From the NCBI GenBank assembly GCA_964019135.1, contig OZ025252.1:8696823-8760822 (forward strand): a stretch of 64,000 bases of DNA, read 5' to 3'. Below the pieces are notes generated by a model. That model saw only the letters and a list, made by a program, of their open reading frames with translations, was not told the origin of the DNA and did not search any database. The position numbers were made by a program, and so were the translations under genes. Source of the stretch: Arenicola marina (lineage: Eukaryota > Annelida > Polychaeta > Arenicolidae). Numbering within the stretch: the stretch's first letter is position 1; every line of letters starts with the position of its first letter. Positions 61,001-64,000 of this stretch are shown here, piece by piece.

Positions 61001-63953
61001 GGACACTGGTGGTGACACAGGGACGGGTGGACTGGCAGGAGGTGTAGAACATAGTGGTAGTATAGGCGTGGTGTGACAGACACTGGTGGTGACACAGGGA
61101 CGGGTGGACTGGCAGGAGGTGTAGAACATAGTGATAGTATAGGTGTGGTGTGACAGACACTGGTGGTGACACAGAGACGGGTGGACTGGCAGGAGGTGTA
61201 GAACATAGTGATAGTATAGGTGTGGTGTGACAGACACTGGTGGTGACACAGGGACGGGGACGGGTGGACTGGCAGGAGGTGTAGAACATAGTGATAGTAT
61301 AGGTGTGGTGTGACAGACACTGGTGGTGACACATGGACGGGGACGGGTGGACTAGCAGGAGGTGTAGAGCACAGTGATAGTATAGGTGTGGTGTGACAGA
61401 CACTATTGGTGACACAGGGACGGGTGGACTGGCAGGAGGTGTGGAACATAGTGATAGTATAGGTGTGGTGTGACAGACACTGGTGGTGACACATGGACGG
61501 GGACGGGTGGACTAGCAGGAGGTGTAGAGCACAGTGATAGTATAGGTGTGGTGTGACAGACACTATTGGTGACACAGGGACGGGTGGACTGGCAGGAGGT
61601 GTGGAACATAGTGATAGTATAGGTGTGGTGTGACAGACACTGGTGGTGACACAGGGACGGGGACGGGTGGACTGGCAGGAGGTGTAGAACATAGTGATAG
61701 TATAGGTGTGGTGTGACAGACACTGGTGGTGACACAGGGACGGGTGGACTGGCAGGAGGTGTAGAACATAGTGATAGTATAGGTGTGGTGTGACAGACAC
61801 TGGTGGTGACACAGGGACGGGGACGGGTGGACTGGCAGGAGGTGTAGAACATAGTGATAGTATAGGTGTGGTGTGACAGACACTGGTGGTGACACAGGGA
61901 CGGGGACGGGTGGACTGGCAGGAGGTGTAGAACATAGTGATAGTATAGGTGTGGTGTGACGGACACTGGTGGTGACACAGGGACGGGGACGGGTGGACTG
62001 GCAGGAGGTGTAGAACATAGTGATAGTATAGGTGTGGTGTGACAGACACTGGTGGTGACACAGGGACGGGGACGGGTGGACTGGCAGGGGGTGTAGAACA
62101 TAGTGATAGTATAGGTGTGGTGTGACAGACACTGGTGGTGACACAGGGACGGGGACGGGTGGACTGGCAGGAGGTGTAGAACATAGTGATAGTATAGGTG
62201 TGGTGTGACAGACACTGGTGGTGACACAGGGACGGGGACGGGTGGACTGGCAGGAGGTGTAGAACATAGTGATAGTATAGGTGTGGTGTGACAGACACTG
62301 GTGGTGACACAGGGACGGGGACGGGTGGACTGGCAGGAGGTGTAGAACATAGTGATAGTATAGGTGTGGTGTGACAGACACTGGTGGTGACACAGGGACG
62401 GGGACGGGTGGACTGGCAGGAGGTGTAGAACATAGTGATAGTATAGGTGTGGTGTGACAGACACTGGTGGTGACACAGGGACGGGGACGGGTGGACTGGC
62501 AGGAGGTGTAGAACATAGTGATAGTATAGGTGTGGTGTGACAGACACTGGTGGTGACACAGGGACGGGTGGACTGGCAGGAGGTGTAGAACATAGTGATA
62601 GTATAGGTGTGGTGTGACAGACACTGGTGGTGACACAGAGACGGGTGGACTGGCAGGAGGTGTAGAACATAGTGATAGTATAGGTGTGGTGTGACAGAAA
62701 CTGGTGGTGACACAGGGACGGGGACGGGTGGACTGGCAGGAGGTGTAGAACATATTGATAGTATAGGTGTGGTGTGACAGACACTGGTGGTGACACAGGG
62801 ACGGGTACGGGTGGACTAGCAGGAGGTGTAGAGCACAGTGATAGTATAGGTGTGGTGTGACAGACACTATTGGTGACACAGGGACGGGGACGGGTGGACT
62901 GGCAGGAGGTGTAGAACATAGTGATAGTATAGGTGTGGTGTGACAGACACTGGTGGTGACACAGGGACGGGGACGGGTGGACTGGCATGAGGTGTAGAAC
63001 ATAGTGATAGTATAGGTGTGGTGTGACAGACACTGGTGGTGACACAGGGACGGGGACGGGTGGACTGGCAGGGGGTGTAGAACTTAGTGGTAGTATAGGT
63101 GTGGTGTGACAGACACTGGTGGTGACACAGGGACGGGTGGACTGGCAGGAGGTGTAGAACATAGTGATAGTATAGGTGTGGTGTGACAGACACTGGTGGG
63201 GGCACAGGGACGGGGACGGGTGGACTGGCAGGAGGTGTAGAACATAGTGATAGTATAGGTGTGGTGTGACAGACACTGGTGGTGACACAGAGACGGGTGG
63301 ACTGGCAGGAGGTGTAGAACATAGTGATAGTATAGGTGTGGTGTGACAGACACTGGTGGTGACACAGGGACGGGGACGGGTGGACTGGCAGGAGGTGTGG
63401 AACATAGTGATAGTATAGGTGTGGTGAGACAGACACTGGTGGTGACACAGGGACGGGTGGACTGGCAGGAGGTGTAGAACATAGTGATAGTATAGGTGTG
63501 GTGTGACAGACACTGGTGGTGACACAGGGACGGGTGGACTGGCAGGAGGTGTAGAACATAGCGATAGTATAGGTGTGGTGTGACAGACACTGGTGGTGAC
63601 ACATGGACGGGTAGACTGGCAGGAGGTGCAGAACATAGTGATAGTCTAGGTGTGGTGTGACAGACACTGGTGGGGGCACAGGGACGGGTGGACTGGCAGG
63701 AGGTGTAAAACATAGTGATAGTCTAGGTGTGGTGTGACAGACACTGGTGGGGGTACAGGGACGGGGACGGGTGGACTGGCAGGAGGTGTAGAACATAGTG
63801 ATAGTATAGGTGTGGTGTGACAGACACTGGTGGGGGCACCGGAACGGGGACGGGTGGACTGGCAGGAGGTGTAGAACATAGTGATAGTATAGGTGTGGTG
63901 TGACAGACACTGGTGGTGACACAGGGACGGGGACGGGTGGACTGGCAGGAGGT
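55035..63953. repeat. 77/83-bp minisatellite array, about 111 units
   Basis: Units contain GGAGGTGTAGAACATAGTG and are 77 bp, or 83 bp when GGGACGGG is extended to GGGACGGGGACGGG. The first units carry GACAGACCCACTGG and AAACAGG, an edge subfamily. A block of about 2999 bp (about 56873-59871) is repeated immediately to its right (59872-62870). The minus strand lacks stops in all frames, giving frames of up to 1817 codons that cycle through three frames because neither 77 nor 83 is divisible by three. These are not genes. Confidence 0.98.
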
Positions 63954-64000
63954 GAGACCTACCTGAGACCTAGGCAGCGGGGCCAGCTACAGCAGAGAGC
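63954..64000. other. Unique DNA at window end
   Basis: The array ends at 63953. The last 47 bp are non-repetitive and too short to interpret. Confidence 0.7.

Overview
This 64 kb window looks like animal nuclear DNA, probably from an aquatic invertebrate or basal chordate, but I cannot place the species. The reasons are: no bacterial-style gene packing, eukaryotic splice signals around one exon-like open frame, a tRNA-derived relic, vertebrate/invertebrate-type regulatory motifs, and a 200-N assembly gap. It contains no recognisable complete gene, rRNA, intact tRNA, CRISPR array or intact transposon.

The dominant content is tandem repeats. I count about 21 minisatellite arrays covering roughly 48 kb (about three quarters of the window). 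Most have unrelated unit sequences. From left to right the unit lengths are: 55 bp (1-7473), 47 bp (8344-9001), 18 and ~44 bp (9061-9290), 47 bp (12715-13277), ~38 bp (14641-16295), 15 then 26 bp (16807-17720), 39 bp (18041-25939), 42 bp (26056-27485), 26 bp (27684-28452), 65 bp (29128-30748), 40 bp (32060-32513), 37 bp (32525-32665), 33/40 bp mosaic (32981-35309), then the N gap (35310-35509), 61 bp (35510-40008), 51 bp (41340-41887), 32 bp (45322-49004), 41 then 34 bp (49838-53559), 44 bp (54430-54935) and 77/83 bp (55035-63953). Several arrays have clear higher-order structure: blocks of many units duplicated together at exact offsets, which I verified with marker variants (935 and 1265 bp; 1745 and 1022 bp; 1891 bp; 2999 bp). 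This points to recent large unequal exchanges.

Very long open frames (up to 2587 codons on the minus strand at 17978-25741, and 1817 codons at 54953-60406) are by-products of repeat units that lack stop trinucleotides. They occur in several frames on both strands and frame-changing unit variants are tolerated, so I do not call them genes.

The unique islands hold the few gene-like signals: a probable internal or terminal coding exon on the minus strand (42697-43136) with a good splice acceptor; a weak plus-strand open frame ending in a stop beside AATAAA (43650-43820); a 73-nt tRNA-like sequence on the minus strand (14353-14425); DR1-type nuclear-receptor motifs; a CTCF-like motif; and cAMP-response elements (CRE). 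The most functionally suggestive array is the 44-bp one, which carries nine perfect TGACGTCA palindromes at regular spacing, next to further CRE sequences in the adjacent unique DNA.
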